Shown here piece after piece: positions 31,855 to 44,100 of a stretch of DNA of 64,000 nt. The position numbers and the translations under genes are program-made. Location of the stretch: the NCBI GenBank assembly GCA_025504975.1, contig JANUWI010000020.1:682001-746000 (forward strand), in the 5' to 3' direction. The DNA comes from Plenodomus lindquistii. Lineage: Eukaryota; Ascomycota; Dothideomycetes; Pleosporales; Leptosphaeriaceae. Within the stretch, counting starts at the first letter, position 1. Each line of letters starts with the position of its first letter. The notes under the pieces were generated by a model that made no database searches, was not told the DNA's origin, and was given only the letters and a program-made list of their open reading frames with translations.

Positions 31855-33459
31855 TCACGTAGCCGATTTCTTACCGTCGTCGTTGTCATGCGGTATACCC
31901 CCCTCAGCGCGCACCCTCTTCGACGCCTTCTTCCCATCACCACGCGCCGCAAACTCCTTTAGAGTCGTCAAGCGTAGGCCCTCCTCGACTGTACGGGTAC
32001 CCTGTTTCTGTACCCGCTTCCTCTTGTGCGATTTACGTCGCGTGGCGGCCTCATTTGCTGCTTGAAGCTCAGCGACCTGGTTGCGCATCAACACCATCTG
32101 ATGCGCCATCAGCGCTGCGCCTTTGCTGAACTTTTCAAGCGCATCAACCATGGCTGTTGGCGAGCTATCCACATGCCTTCGAATCCTCTGCTCAAGGAGC
32201 TTTGATTGCGACCCAAATTGCAGGGTATTGCTTGGGGTCTGGGAGTACCAGGGCTCATCGTTGACGGCAGGGGGTGACGGCGTGCGTAGCTTGATGTCAA
32301 GGCCAGATATCACAGCCTCTGGGTCAAAGGGAACCAAGCCCGCGCCTCGAAAGCCTCCCTGAATATTGCTTTGAGTAATGGCAGCATTGAAAGCAGCAAT
32401 AAAGCACGGCAAGAACTCGATCTTGGTGATGTGGTTGATCCGGTTGCGCATTAGGTTCTCGGCTTGGCGGCCATACGCCTTCTTCAGAGGCGCAAAACAA
32501 CCCACGTCAAGCGGCTGCAGGAGGTGCGACGAGTGGGGAGGCATGCAGAGGGTCATGATATTGTGTTCCTTGCAGTACTGGTGGAACTCAAGCGAGTTGT
32601 GGCTCTCATGACCGTCGACTATGAGCAGACGTACTGTGCCAACAGTACGCTCTTTTGTGTGCTTGTCAAAGTGCTTTACCCAGTCTAGCCCAAGCCCATT
32701 GTCTGTCCAGCCGTTCTCAGAGACTGCAAGAGCCCAGTCCCGAGGCAGGCTGGGCTCCTTGTACCAGGCAGAGAGGTGGTGCTTGCCGGCAAAGATGATG
32801 AAGGGAGGGATAGCCCACCCCATCGCGTTGATGCCCTGGATCACTGTAGTCCACTCCCGGTTGCCCTGCTGCACAGATTTTGGACGCCCTTGATAGTCGG
32901 CACCTGTGACAACTGCCCCAGTTGATATGACGCCTATCATGAAGCCTGTCTCGTCGAAGTTGTAGATGTCTTCGTCCTGGATGCTGTACTTGGCTTTTGT
33001 ATTCTCTACAAGCCGGAACCAGTCGCCTATTATCACTGGGTCTTCGCAGAGGGCTCTCTTGTAATCTTACTTGCGATTAAACTTCACTTTAAGCTCAGGG
33101 CGACGCTTGACAAAGGTTGCAGCCCAGTTCTTGCCAGTAGGGTCGCGGTGTCGGGCTTCGAGCAAGGAATCAGCCATATCTTTGACAGCAGCGAGCTGGG
33201 GCGGGAATCCTCTTGCAGCAAGGTCAAGCACATGCTTGACAATCACCTCCTCTTCAGTCTTAAGCAGCTTCATTGAATTAGGCTTGCAGTCACGTCGTGG
33301 GGCAGTACCAGCGCGTCGTCGTCGCAGGGTGCTTTCTGCAACCTTGTAGACTGCAGCAGCCCTTGGAATAGTAAGTATCGCGTCTTGTTAGATAGCCTGT
33401 AATGCAAGCTGTATTTGAGATTCAATTGAAGACTTTTTTACGTTGTTGCGTTGGGACAT
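31855..33459 (-). pseudogene. Pogo-type DDE transposase with two nonsense codons
   Basis: The frame from ATG 33459 to TAG 31855 covers 535 codons and is interrupted only by TAA at codon 24 (33388-33390) and TAA at codon 131 (33067-33069). The amino part (SIESQIQLALQAI, AILTIPRAAAVYKVAESTLR) is a Psq-like helix-turn-helix, followed by a CENP-B-type HTH (EEEVIVKHVLDLAARGFPP; WAATFVKRRPELKVKF). The catalytic core shows D in YNFDETGFMIG, D in LLIVDGHESHNS and D in SSHLLQPLDVGCFAPLKKAYG, the DDD/DDE set of pogo-like transposases. The tail is basic (RRKSHKRKRVQKQGTRTVEE) but lacks the zinc knuckle seen in the relic at 25068. The first TAA can come from CAA by C-to-T; the second, probably replacing Tyr, cannot. 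With just two lesions the copy is inactive yet young. Confidence 0.8.
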
Positions 33460-33474
33460 TGATGGTAGTATGAA

Positions 33475-33524
33475 GTTTGGTGTGGTCTTGGCAGAGTCCG
33501 GTCACTCGCCCGTGGAGTACGTTA
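33475..33524 (-). repeat. Pogo terminal repeat, copy 2
   Basis: Same sequence as 25232-25280 apart from one T/C change (CAGAGTCCGG versus CAGAGCCCGG), ending GTGGAGTACGTTA. It lies just upstream of the transposase start. Confidence 0.75.
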
Positions 33525-33977
33525 TGGGAAAATAGGAATTTTTAAGAATTTTTAGAGATTTTACAAAAGAATAAGCTGCACCTCTAAGTCTAATTATTTA
33601 ATTTTAAATCTTTGTATATATAAAATATAGGTTAGGTTTTTCTTTACTTTCTCCTAGAATCTAGAGCTATTAGCGTGTGGTGGCTAGAAGTCTTACTATA
33701 ATTGAAAAAGTAGACATTTTGGCAAGGCTTGGTGAGGAAAATGAACAGCGGTTCAAAACTTTTGACCTAGTACTGTACGCGTATCTCTAAGTTTACCGCC
33801 AAATTCTATAAGCCGCAACCGCCCCTACAATGCAAGACTGCGAGATATGAAAAGATCCTAATTATTTTCTTCTACAGCGAACAGCTGCGTTATAGGCGCA
33901 AACCCTTGGTCTCAACACCAAGCCAGATATACTGGATAAGGACCTATATTGAAAACTTCTATGTTAAGCTTGCTTAA
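33525..33977. other. AT-rich block between pogo end and dynamin relic
   Basis: The stretch 33525-33700 is strongly AT-rich (runs like AATTTTTAAGAATTTTTAG and TATATATAAAATATAG), unlike its neighbours. It may be a heavily mutated repeat. No coding signal. Confidence 0.45.
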
Positions 33978-35363
33978 AACAAACATGTCAAGTTCCGGCT
34001 TGGATGGCACGTTCTGCGCAATTAGGATAACGCTTCAAGAAACGCCACATACAGCGAACATGACCAAGCCGAGGCAGCTGGCTTCTCATCCGGAATCTGG
34101 AAGTCGCTGTCGTCAACTCAAGTCGGTGTTCACAGTCTCAAACCGAGACTGAGCAAGATATTCAAGGATCAGATGCTCACTCAACTCCCCGCCGTTGTCC
34201 AGCAGCTTCATACTGGTATACGAGATTGTTCGCAAGAACTGGGTACACTAAAAGCGCCGCGGGTAACTGTACGAGAACAGAGGAGGCATCTATTCGACAT
34301 TAGTACCCCGTTCAGTACCTTGATCAAGGCCGGTGCTGACGACCTACACTTCGATCCCTTCTTCGGCAGTGCGTTCACAGAAAAGGAAAACCAGCGAAAA
34401 CTGTGTACTGTTCTGCAAAATGTTCTCACTGGCTTTGCCGTAGACATGCGCAAGAAGGGCTGCAAGTATGAGCTCGTGGATGGAGCAGTAATCGCGGGCG
34501 GCCGTACGATTCCGCGAGCCGAGTACGTCGTGAAGGTCAAGAAGCTTCTCGAACGCAGTCGAGGAAGATAATTACCCTGTACATTTGATCCTCTCATTAT
34601 TGGTCAGCTATACCAGGAGCAACGTGAACCATGGGTTCTTCTTACCGACCAAGCTATGGACGCCATTCTCCGCAATGTGACCAGAGTCGTTGATACAAGT
34701 CTTGCGCAATCCGTCGACAACTTCACACAAAACGCATTGATGCGCTACTTCATTCACCCGCGACTAGAATCCATGACAACAGAGCTGCGCGCGAAGGTCA
34801 GCGAGCTACTAGTACCATCTGAAGTCAGCCGTCCCATCACTTACAATCATTACTTCACGGAAAATGTGCAAAAGGCGCAAGCAAAGCGGCGCGCTCATTG
34901 AATCAAAGATGCCCTTAACAGTGCTCTCGGCGGAACTGCGACGTCAGCTGTAGCGGCAGCGAACATCAACATGGATAGTCTTGTTGCTGCGCTGGCGGGT
35001 AAGACGGAAGTCGACATGAGTAACTACGCGAGCCCGACTGCGGCTGACCTCATGCAAGCATTCTACAAGCCGATTCTACCAAGTACCATGCAGTTCGGAC
35101 CAGATGTTGACTTTTAAGCTAAGACTCAACATTTGTAGGTTTCACTCAAACTCTTCGTCGACAACTTCAGGTTACTGGCGATCGAAAACTGTTTGATGAG
35201 GAAACTTTCGACCTTGCTCCAGCCCAGTGATGTGCTAGATAAGGAAGAGACTCTAGTGCCCAGTCTTTCATCTGAGCCTGAGTGACACTCGACGCATCGA
35301 GCGCATTGTGCAGAGAAGCTTCGCGTGCTGAAGACCGAATTGAAGGCACTACAGAGTGTTTAA
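33978..35363 (+). pseudogene. Dynamin-type GTPase pseudogene (stalk and GED only)
   Basis: Dynamin-family proteins are membrane-remodelling GTPases. This relic starts with HVKFRLGWHVLRN and continues through AEAAGFSSGIWKSLSSTQVG, LKPRLSKIFKDQMLTQLPAV and LKAPRVTVREQRRHLFDIST. The later blocks are FNPL-like CTFDPLIIGQLYQEQREPWV, NVTRVVDTSLAQSVDNFTQN and RPITYNHYFTENVQKAQAKR. After a probable intron ending at TTTGTAG (35138) comes the GTPase-effector domain, VSLKLFVDNFRLLAIENCLM then EKLRVLKTELKALQSV and TAA. All blocks lie in one reading frame, yet there are in-frame stops at 34023 (TAG), 34569 (TAA), 34899 (TGA, as from CGA) and 35283 (TGA). The GTPase domain and the upstream half are missing. 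The intron donor has been lost or is weak (CCAA|GTACCA). A fungal-specific dynamin of the Mx/Vps1-like type is the likely ancestor. Confidence 0.75.
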
Positions 35364-35431
35364 GAGTACGCGCGACCTCGCTCAGGCACGGTTGATGCTG
35401 AAGGTTTCTGCAGGCTCACAACTGACCTTCA

Positions 35432-35995
35432 ATGGTACAGGAAGACTTCGCGGACTTGCAATCCTCAGGCGCTGCGCTATGTAACAGCGCAAAAGCCCCA
35501 CCTTCGCTCACGAAAGTTGACCCTGCTACTGTGGCACACACCAGTGGCACCAGGGCGTGCAGTCCGTCTGCGCCAGCCTCCAACGCGCCCATATCGACGA
35601 CCGAGGCTGGCCCATCGTCTGAATTCTTCCCCAATACCAGCCAGTCCAGTTTGGACCAGATAACCAGTGCTAACCCAAGTGTCAGCGCAACCAAACTAGT
35701 CGGCTGGAAATCTAGTCCCAGCATCAGCAACCCATCTTGCTCTGCGTCCGGTGTTCGCAATGATAAGCCATTCGGCTCTTATTTCAATCCCAGCCTCAGC
35801 AGCCTGTCAAGGTCTACCTCAAATGCTAGCCGAAAGAGCCTGTTCACCCCTTCAAACTGCTCATCGCAGTCCACTTACTCCACTCTGTACCAAGAGCCAG
35901 CATCGGAGAAGCAGAAGAGTGAGGACCGGGTGACAACTTCACTATATGTACCGTCATCTCTACCATGGGAAAGTAGGGTAAATGGCGCACATTAA
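35432..35995 (+). CDS. Ser-rich low-complexity ORF, doubtful
   Basis: A 187-codon frame, about 25% Ser, with FG and SLSRSTSNASRKS patches. It lies 70 bases after the dynamin relic on the same strand but in no demonstrable relation to it. Composition suggests a disordered protein or the remnant of one (FG-repeat-like words are few). No domain is visible; it may be spurious. Confidence 0.25.
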   Translation: MVQEDFADLQSSGAALCNSAKAPPSLTKVDPATVAHTSGTRACSPSAPASNAPISTTEAGPSSEFFPNTSQSSLDQITSANPSVSATKLVGWKSSPSISNPSCSASGVRNDKPFGSYFNPSLSSLSRSTSNASRKSLFTPSNCSSQSTYSTLYQEPASEKQKSEDRVTTSLYVPSSLPWESRVNGAH

Positions 35996-38132
35996 GCGGG
36001 ACCTGCTAGAGATATGCGTGGACCACAGTGAGGTCGTGGGTCAGAACGTCGCAACGCTGCTGCACAATCTCAATGTTGAGAAAGATTGCCGCCTACACGG
36101 TATCAGCGAAAACGACCGATATACTGGGTCTTTAGCTACTATAATTCGTAGAATCTAATAGAGACTTTGGTAGTACTACCGTTCGATAAGCGATCGTTGT
36201 CTACAGTGGATGCAACTTTAGAGGAGTATATAAACCTTGAAATGCATGCATTCAAATCTGAAGTTTTTCTCATATTATCTCCCAATGACTCTTAGTTTTA
36301 AGGGAATTTCAGAAAACATGCAAGCGGCACTGAGTTCAATCGACCAGCGGCCCATGATCATGCATGCTCTGTCGATCAACATTAATCTATCAACTCCCAA
36401 GATTACACTGCTGCCCCCACTCCCATATTTTGCATTCCGTTCCCCTCTACCAATCCCTTCCCACCACCCACACCAATTTAGAACAGCTGTTGTACTCATA
36501 CTCTCTCCACTCCTCGGCCCACGCCCTCGTCTCCTGAATTCCTACACACTGGCTTCATTAATCCCGTATTTGGCCATCTGGAGCGCGACAGTCTGTTTCT
36601 GGTACCATTATTCGTGATCGGCGGGAAGGTTGGTATTTGTAGGTCGCTAGCACACCTATTGATATTGAAATGAGCTGGCTTGCGGCTCCATGGGAAACGT
36701 AAATCCCTTACAATTAAATCCTGAATCCCCTTCATGATCGGCCATTGAGTGAACAAATCGGACTCCAACTCTGAAAGAGCCTTCAGCAGACTTGTCTGGC
36801 CAAGATATTTAGTTGTTTCCATGGATGCAAGTTGTAGACACGTGAGCTTGGGCTTTTTAATCGACCGTTTAACTGTTAGAGTCAATACATGAAAGACCAA
36901 TTCAACGTCAAATTCTTGACGTGACTAGCAGTATCCGCAAAAATTTCTAGGAGCATGTCACGATCCTAGTCGCTCCTGGAAATAAAATGGATCTTTTCGT
37001 AGAAGATCGTACGAACGGGTTACGACAGTTACTAATATCTAAAAGAAGGCCAAAAGCATACCAGTCTCGATACTGAGATGGCATGAATGTCACTAGTGCC
37101 CGAAGGAAATGGTATGATCCGTTACTTCAACAACGACCCGCCCGTGAAAGATCCGACTGTATTTCATGGTGTACACTGCCTGATACGTCTCCTACCTCAA
37201 TTGATTACAAGTGAAACACTGACGTCCGTATCAAAACAATCTCACGTCGCCTACCATGCGAAAGCCTACCAGCTCGCAAAACTGGAGTACAAATTACAGA
37301 ATGTCTTGAACGATCCTGAAGCTGAGGCTATGGCCTCTGAACACCATGGCAAAGGCAGTGGACGTGAGAAAGATGATGACCCCGCAAAAGGCTGGAGCAC
37401 CCGACAAAACAACAGGATGGATAGAACCCAAGGAACCCAAAGCCCCTAAAAGATCCTAGGCCGCTCCCTCCCCCTCACTGATTTTCCCCAGCATTTCATA
37501 TCTTTCTACCCCGCCGCCGCCAAATAAATCACAAACACAACTGCGCTCCTCCCGCCCCTGTTCATCGTCCTATATCCACCCAATTTTATCCAAAACCCTA
37601 CCTGGACTCCAAAGTCGCCGACCTAGAAATCATGTCCGCCTTCGAAAACGAGTACATGTACCTACCACTGCTTTGACTATATTTGCCAGATGCCTCATTT
37701 GCTCGGCAGACAGCAGCTTGGAACCTGGCGAGCCGAATGGAGAGGGCGATGTATTGATGAGCCATGAGAGCTTGAGTAGCGATGGTGACTTCCAGTGTGT
37801 ATCTGTGAGGCGCGCTGCAAGGTGAGAAAGCTGCTGCAATGTACAACGTGATCGTGTATTGAATCATGGGTAGGCATCTGCAGACACGTTACTTCTAGCG
37901 TATAGAGACATTCACATTCGTACTATAGCGAGTTTCAAGTCTTGCATTAGTGCATGAACATTCAAATTAGGAAGAGGTTGGCTACTTTTTAGGCGCGTGC
38001 ACGGAATATTCCGAAAATAACAGCCGCTTGGTCCCAATTTCCTTCACCCTGGTTTGGTCATCAGCCTATCTCAGCAAGTTTAGTGAGGCTTTCTGCGGTC
38101 CCCAACTGCAGTTCCACGAGTAAACACATGAC
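35996..38132. other. Region with weak ORFs only
   Basis: ORFs of 126 codons (36237-36617 plus), 134 codons (36496-36900 minus) and 120 codons (37087-37449 plus) occur; the last has ordinary composition (VFHGVHCLIRLLPQL) but no recognised family or splice context. 38000-38132 probably holds the 3' UTR of the large gene ending at 38133. Confidence 0.35.
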
Positions 38133-41100
38133 TCAACATGTCATCTGTATGTCGAAATCGCTTTGCTCTAAGCGACCGCCGTTCAGAATCTTTCCTAGGT
38201 GCGTCTTCTCCAATCCCTCCCCTTCCCTCCGGATTCGCAAGAGCAGCGCTCGCAGCATCGGTACTGGAGATGATCTCAGACCCCACTTTCCTTTGGACGT
38301 AGTGATGAAGCCATCAGGAAGAGCAATTTGTTGTTCTTGAGCGTTCGTTCGCAATAGCCCAAGCGTATCGCATAACTCGATGTACTCGTCGTATGAGCGC
38401 AAGTAGAGGCTACCGGCGAATAAATTTAGTTGTATAATCAAGCTGCGAGGAACCGAGGATGCGTTGAAGTCTCGTCCGACAGTCCACAGATCCAAATTGT
38501 CGAGTGCTTCGAAATTCGCAATGATGCGCGGTGCGAAGGTGTGAAGTGTGACTCTCATGTGCTTCTGAATCTTGAGTTGCAAGTAGTTCGCTTCAAAAGG
38601 ACTAATGACTACAAGGTTTGTCATAGTGTTTGACTGTCCTGGTACGCTTACAACCCACTGTACCGGTCTCTGAAACGCGTCGGTGAGGTATGGATTGTCG
38701 AAAGACTTGTCTGGGATCTGGATGGTGCGCATGTAGTCCTCAGTTACCAGTAGGTCAGTGGGGAACTCATGTAGATCGTATTGCTTCCCAATGCTTGTGA
38801 GTGCCAATGCCAGAAAGGCAGGTACGATAACTCGAGATGTTTTGGAGAAAGTGCCGGTCTCCGCGAGGCGTTCTACTTCGGGATGGATAACCGGGTTAAC
38901 GGCCACCATTCTGGCCGGTTGTTCCACTTGGCGTTCCTCTTCCTTTTCGGGCGCGAGTTCTCTCTGTGTATTATCAGTCCCTGCACGTACTTGCAGCGCT
39001 TTTAGTCTTACCTCTTCCTCTTCTTCGAGATCCTCAGACATGAAACCCATGGCATTGAAGTCTTTGCAACGTTTGATGATTTCCTGGAGATCTGAGTTGT
39101 TTTTGTCCCAATCGCGAAATTGAACTAATGGATCTTTGTTGAAAGGCTGTGGCTTGTAGCGATCTTCGATCGTCTGTGCTTCAAGCTCTAAGAAACCTGC
39201 CGCCTCTTCTCTTGTCGGAGCGACGTCTCTCATCAAATGCTCTCGAGACAAATACCGAGCACCCTGTGAAGACCAGATCGGTATCAACTTCTTCAATTCG
39301 GCCCAGGACTCACTGATTGCCCAACACAGCACGTCTTCGACTTCGATCTCCAGTTCTTCAGGCTTACTGGCTTTTCCCCGAATTTTCGTGGCCATCTCTT
39401 CAGATATAATGAACACGACTTCCTGGCCTTGTCCGAGCAAACGCATTCTCATACAAGCTTGCATGAGACGATCTCTCGTCACTCCAGCACCTAGCGTGAC
39501 CGCGGCTCTAAAGTCTCGCGGGAGCTTCAAATCCGTGCCTCTTGTGTGGGCGTCGTCCAAGAAGACGATGCATACGTCCAGTTTTCGTGAAAAGGGCGAG
39601 GTGCGAAAAGATTCGATGCGCCCACCACGGTCCAAGACCACAAGTTCTTCTTCGTGGAAGAAGACAGCGGCTGAAATTTGCGTGCTATCAGTCATCTGTA
39701 ACCAGATTCTGACGACTTCTTCGTTGTCCTTCTGCAGGATCTGAGCACCACAGTCTAGAATCACTCTGACGTCGGGTTTCATTTGTGTCACTACTTCCAG
39801 CAAGTGCGTGGCATCGTCTACACCGTGAGGTCGTTCTGGCAGGTCGCAAAGTTGAGTGCTCGAGAGGACATGGCCTAGTACAAGTGCATTAGTGTGACGC
39901 TGGCTTTCGAGATCAAGATGCTTGATTGCCAGGGGTAGCAAATGCTGTGTATCGCTCTGGGCAAGAAAGTGTTAGCGTATGCAGCTCGTTGGCATAAGGA
40001 TATCCAAGAGCTTACTGTGCCAGAGAAACCTGTCGTGGAACGCATGTTCGCGCCAAGATTCCACGCTGACGCAGATATCTTTTTTTCGAATTGACGTACT
40101 TCTTTCGGGAAGACTAGTCGAGACAAGAAGAAGTTTATACAAGCTCTGGAGAATCGAACATAGGGAAAGAGCTGTTGAATGCATAGTGTGCGGTCTCTGA
40201 TGTTGACTCCAGACAGGTTTTTGAAAGCCTCTGGTATGGTAGGATCCCCTGTTCGGACCCAAGCGTCATACTCGATTGCAGCTCGGTCAGACTTGAGCAA
40301 GTGGCGAAAGGTATCGAATAACTGTTGGTCATTGAGGCCGGAATAATAGTGGGATAGTAGTGTCAGGGTTATGAGCACGTCGGGATGACTGAACTCGGCG
40401 CGCGCGCTCGGTCCATCCTTATAACGGTAGGGTACCGCTAGAGACGTGCTGGGGACTCGATGTGTATCGGCCCCATAGTTTACGCGCCATCGCTTCGAGC
40501 TGAGCACATGCCGCAGGATCCCGCCCGCGAGGAGACCTCGTAGGAGCATCAATGCGTCTTTAGTTGAGTCGGTCCAGAACAAGCTCTCTTCCACAGCTCT
40601 GATATCTTCGCGGTCTAAGTGTGGCTCGGAGATGTACCTCTGGATGCATTCCTGCATTCCAGGCGACTGACTTCTAGTGGGAAGCCCCAGTAGCCCATGT
40701 TGCACTACATGTGTAGCGATGAGTGTTAGAAGCTCGTCAGCACCATCTCTACGCAGAATTCGAATCTTGGGAACTGCTCCATTGTTGCTTGAAAGCACTT
40801 CTATGGCACAAGGAAGCTTGTTCTTCACGTCGTGGCAGAACTCAGTAACAAGTGCGAGAATGTCCGAAATAATGAACCAGCGACTTGGAGCGAGATCGAC
40901 AGGTTGCTGAAATCCCATGGTGTATATAAGCTCCAGCTTACAATCGAATTGATGGTCGCTCTCATCTACAATGTCCCTTGACGTTGTATACAAGAATTGC
41001 TGCAAATCTCGAATCGACTCTGCCACGTCGGTATTCAGAATGGAATGTTCGATGGCAAGAAGACGTAGTGACAAGATGTGCTCCGGCTGGATGAGCAGAA

Positions 41101-44100
41101 CACCCTTTTCTGCAACGCAATCCTTGCACATCTGTAAGATGGTCTCCGCCTCAAGTTTGCTGATTTTCAGACGTCTTGCAAAAGGCATGTGCAGGATTCG
41201 GCGATCAAGAAGTCCACCAAGCTTGGCGATAAGCATTTCGAGCATTTGCTTGCTTTGTGGCCTTGCCACTATAACGCGCACAAGGTTGTCGGAATGGCTC
41301 AAAGCTGCAGCAACCATAGGAAGAATTACACTGCTTTTGCCGCTTCCCATGTTAAGCTGCATCACAGCGTTCTTGTCTGTAGGACTCCGCATCTCCGCGG
41401 CGATAACTTCCTGGACCTCCCGAATTAGGATACCATTCTCCGCCTCAAGCAGCAACGTCTCCGGAAATTTGGAGACGTCCCAATTTGAATGGCCTTTAAG
41501 TTGCAATTGTTCTGCAAGCTCTGCTGGATTCTCAGATAGCGCGACCAGCCGCTGGGCCCGATGCATATGCGTAATGGACAATCCATACTGAAGGATAATG
41601 CTCTTCCAAGAAGCTGACAAGAGGTCGAAGCGTTCTTGGAGAAGATAACGTAGCCAAAAGGTAGGCGAGATTCGAGGGGAATAGCCGACGGAGAACGCCA
41701 CGCCATTGCTGAAGCCAGTCTCCCGTGATGCGACTTGCGACAGGGCTGTCGTAAGCGTTTCGAAGTATGCTTGGCAGTCGATCGAATATTGTTGTAGTAT
41801 AGCTGCTGTGTTGTCATCTAACCGACAGCTTTGTATCTTGCTATTCTCGCAGTAAATTTGAAGTGCGACACAGCTCTTTCGCAGCGCCTTCACATAGTCC
41901 TTCTCATACGCTGACTTAGCAATCGGGTCCAATAGTCTGCAGAGACTTTTCAAGTCTTTTTGCACGTTCGACGAGTCATTGTGAGGGGTATGCTCTTTGA
42001 TGGCAATGTTTGGCTGAACAGGCCTTGGCGGCAGACTTGATCCGGGAACCGAAGGGGCTGCGGTTAAGATTAGCACAACATATGATATGGTTGAACCAAC
42101 TCATTCTAAAATGCGGGCTATCTCCACTTACTATCATGTGCCAGAGGTGGTGCATCAACGTCGAATATGTAAGCAGCGTTGAAATATCGAGCATCCTCGC
42201 CAACGAGTGTACCACGCGTGGGTGGATCAGAGACGAAACATGGCGCTGTTATGTATGATATGTTTTGGCGAGCCATGACTTTGGATGTCCTTCCCATATA
42301 TTCGTAGAATCGGCGATTGGCGTTCCAAAGTCGGAACTTCTCTGTTACACTCTTCATGAGAGGCACCATGTCGAAATACGGGATGACATCACCTGATTTA
42401 ATGGCAGGTGGCTTATCGGTCGGGAACTTGTCTATGAAATGGTCGATCAACTTCAAGCAAGCTGATTCTTGCTTCTGACGGACCAATTGGCGGACCCTGT
42501 GGCCATGTTGTTGAACAGTCTCACCTGGGAGTAGGGGTAGTTGGCCCTCGGGACACTCTGTGTATCGTCTAGTGTGTAGTTTCATGATACTCTGCAATGT
42601 CCGCAGGTTTGGAATGCGGCCCTCCGACAAGCTAAACGCCAAAGCTGGAGGCATTTTGGTTGCGACTTGTTCGCGCAGTCGAAAAAAGGCCGCAAGACTC
42701 TGTATACTCAGCATCTCCGCATCTTCGCCATATGCCATTGTGGCCAGCCAGACCATGATCGCGAAGGGACTGCGGCTGGTCGAAGAACTCGTGAGGTATT
42801 CATGCAGACCGCACCAATGGTCCTTCAATAATGGCGATGCGGCACCAAGCCACATCTTATCGTATTGAAGAAGCGCTTCGTTATAGAACCCATTGCAACC
42901 TTTCACGATTCCGTGGTCGAAATGCGTGGAAAGCATAGCGCTTCTGAGATCAGGAACGGCAACATGCAAAGCTGCATCTTTTCGAATGATTAGCTCACAT
43001 GCTACAAAAGCGCGCCTGGATTTGTCGGAGCCTACTTCTCGATCTCTAGATCGGTACGGCAGGTCACTCGTCGCTGTGAAGCCGTCGCTTCCGTAACCAG
43101 AAACCTGAAAGGTCGAGTTTCTTATTGCCTCTCGCTCTTCAAGGTCAATATTTGAGGGTTTCCAAGGTTGACGATCTATATCCAGTACCGGGATATTGTC
43201 GGGATAGAACACCTTGGTAGCTTGTGCTTGATGTAAAATGGACTGTACGGCTTTTCGGAGCTGTGGATCCTGTGACCCGACGTAGAGATCCGGATCCCAA
43301 ACAACCTCTTGAATCCCATTCTCATCCTGAAGCACATACGTGCGTGTGACTGACAGACTTCCAATGAGATTGAGGATAGAAACGTTCTCCTCACTGAGCG
43401 TTTCGAATGACCTCAGGGCCGCAGACCGGAGGATGTCAATAGCCGCCTCGGTCCCGCATTTGCGGGTCAGGGGATCAGGTAGGCAATGAGAGGTCAACGC
43501 GTGCAATAAGCTAAGAACCAATTGACTCTGTATACTTTGATCATGAAGCTCGCGACCCAGCATTGTGTCCAGACTGTAGGCGTATACCCTTGTGGCGTTA
43601 TCTTTGATGATTGAGACCCGAACGCAGTGAAGGCTGGGCACCTTCGAATAGGTGACGGTCTCTCTGCTGAAATCTCGTGGTGCAGGGACTACAATCATAC
43701 GATCTGTGGCAGCACGTTCGTTTCTGAGCGTAAGCTTACTCGACAAGCCGATCAGGCTGCCTGTGCTCTGGTCACTATCCAAAATCATCCCGCGATATTG
43801 CCGTGAATATATTCGTCCGCCTGTTTGTCCCACATAGAAGCCCAATTGTAATCTGGGCAATTCGATGCTGACCGTTTGCGAGATCGTCTCCAGCGTAACG
43901 TGAACGTGCTTCTCGTCTTCCAGGGCTTGGAAGAGACCCGATAGAGCACGTGCAGTCCCACTTGTCCTGTGTACGAGTACATTCGTACCTCTGCTCAAAC
44001 GCCAGTTATACGAGTCGTCCTCATGCCTCAAATGCCATAATTCCGCAGTCTCACATGGCCAGGGCGCATCTACTGGACAGAAGAGGACCTCATGATTGCG

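Larger units (their letters stand above)
31855..33524 (-). mobile_element. Pogo/Fot1-type DNA transposon with one recognisable end
   Basis: A minus-strand DDE transposase frame (33459-31855) and the terminal repeat at 33475-33524 define the element. The opposite terminal repeat could not be found. The final TA of the repeat fits TA-specific insertion. Confidence 0.7.

Noticed and set aside
31790..31870. Left terminal repeat of the pogo element near GGGACTCGGTCCAGTCACGT
   Set aside because: A superficial resemblance to the right repeat, but alignment fails after a few bases.
37087..37449. UstYa/DUF3328-type protein
   Set aside because: FHGVHCLIRLL recalls the HxxHC motif, but the required HxxHC spacing and the second motif are absent.
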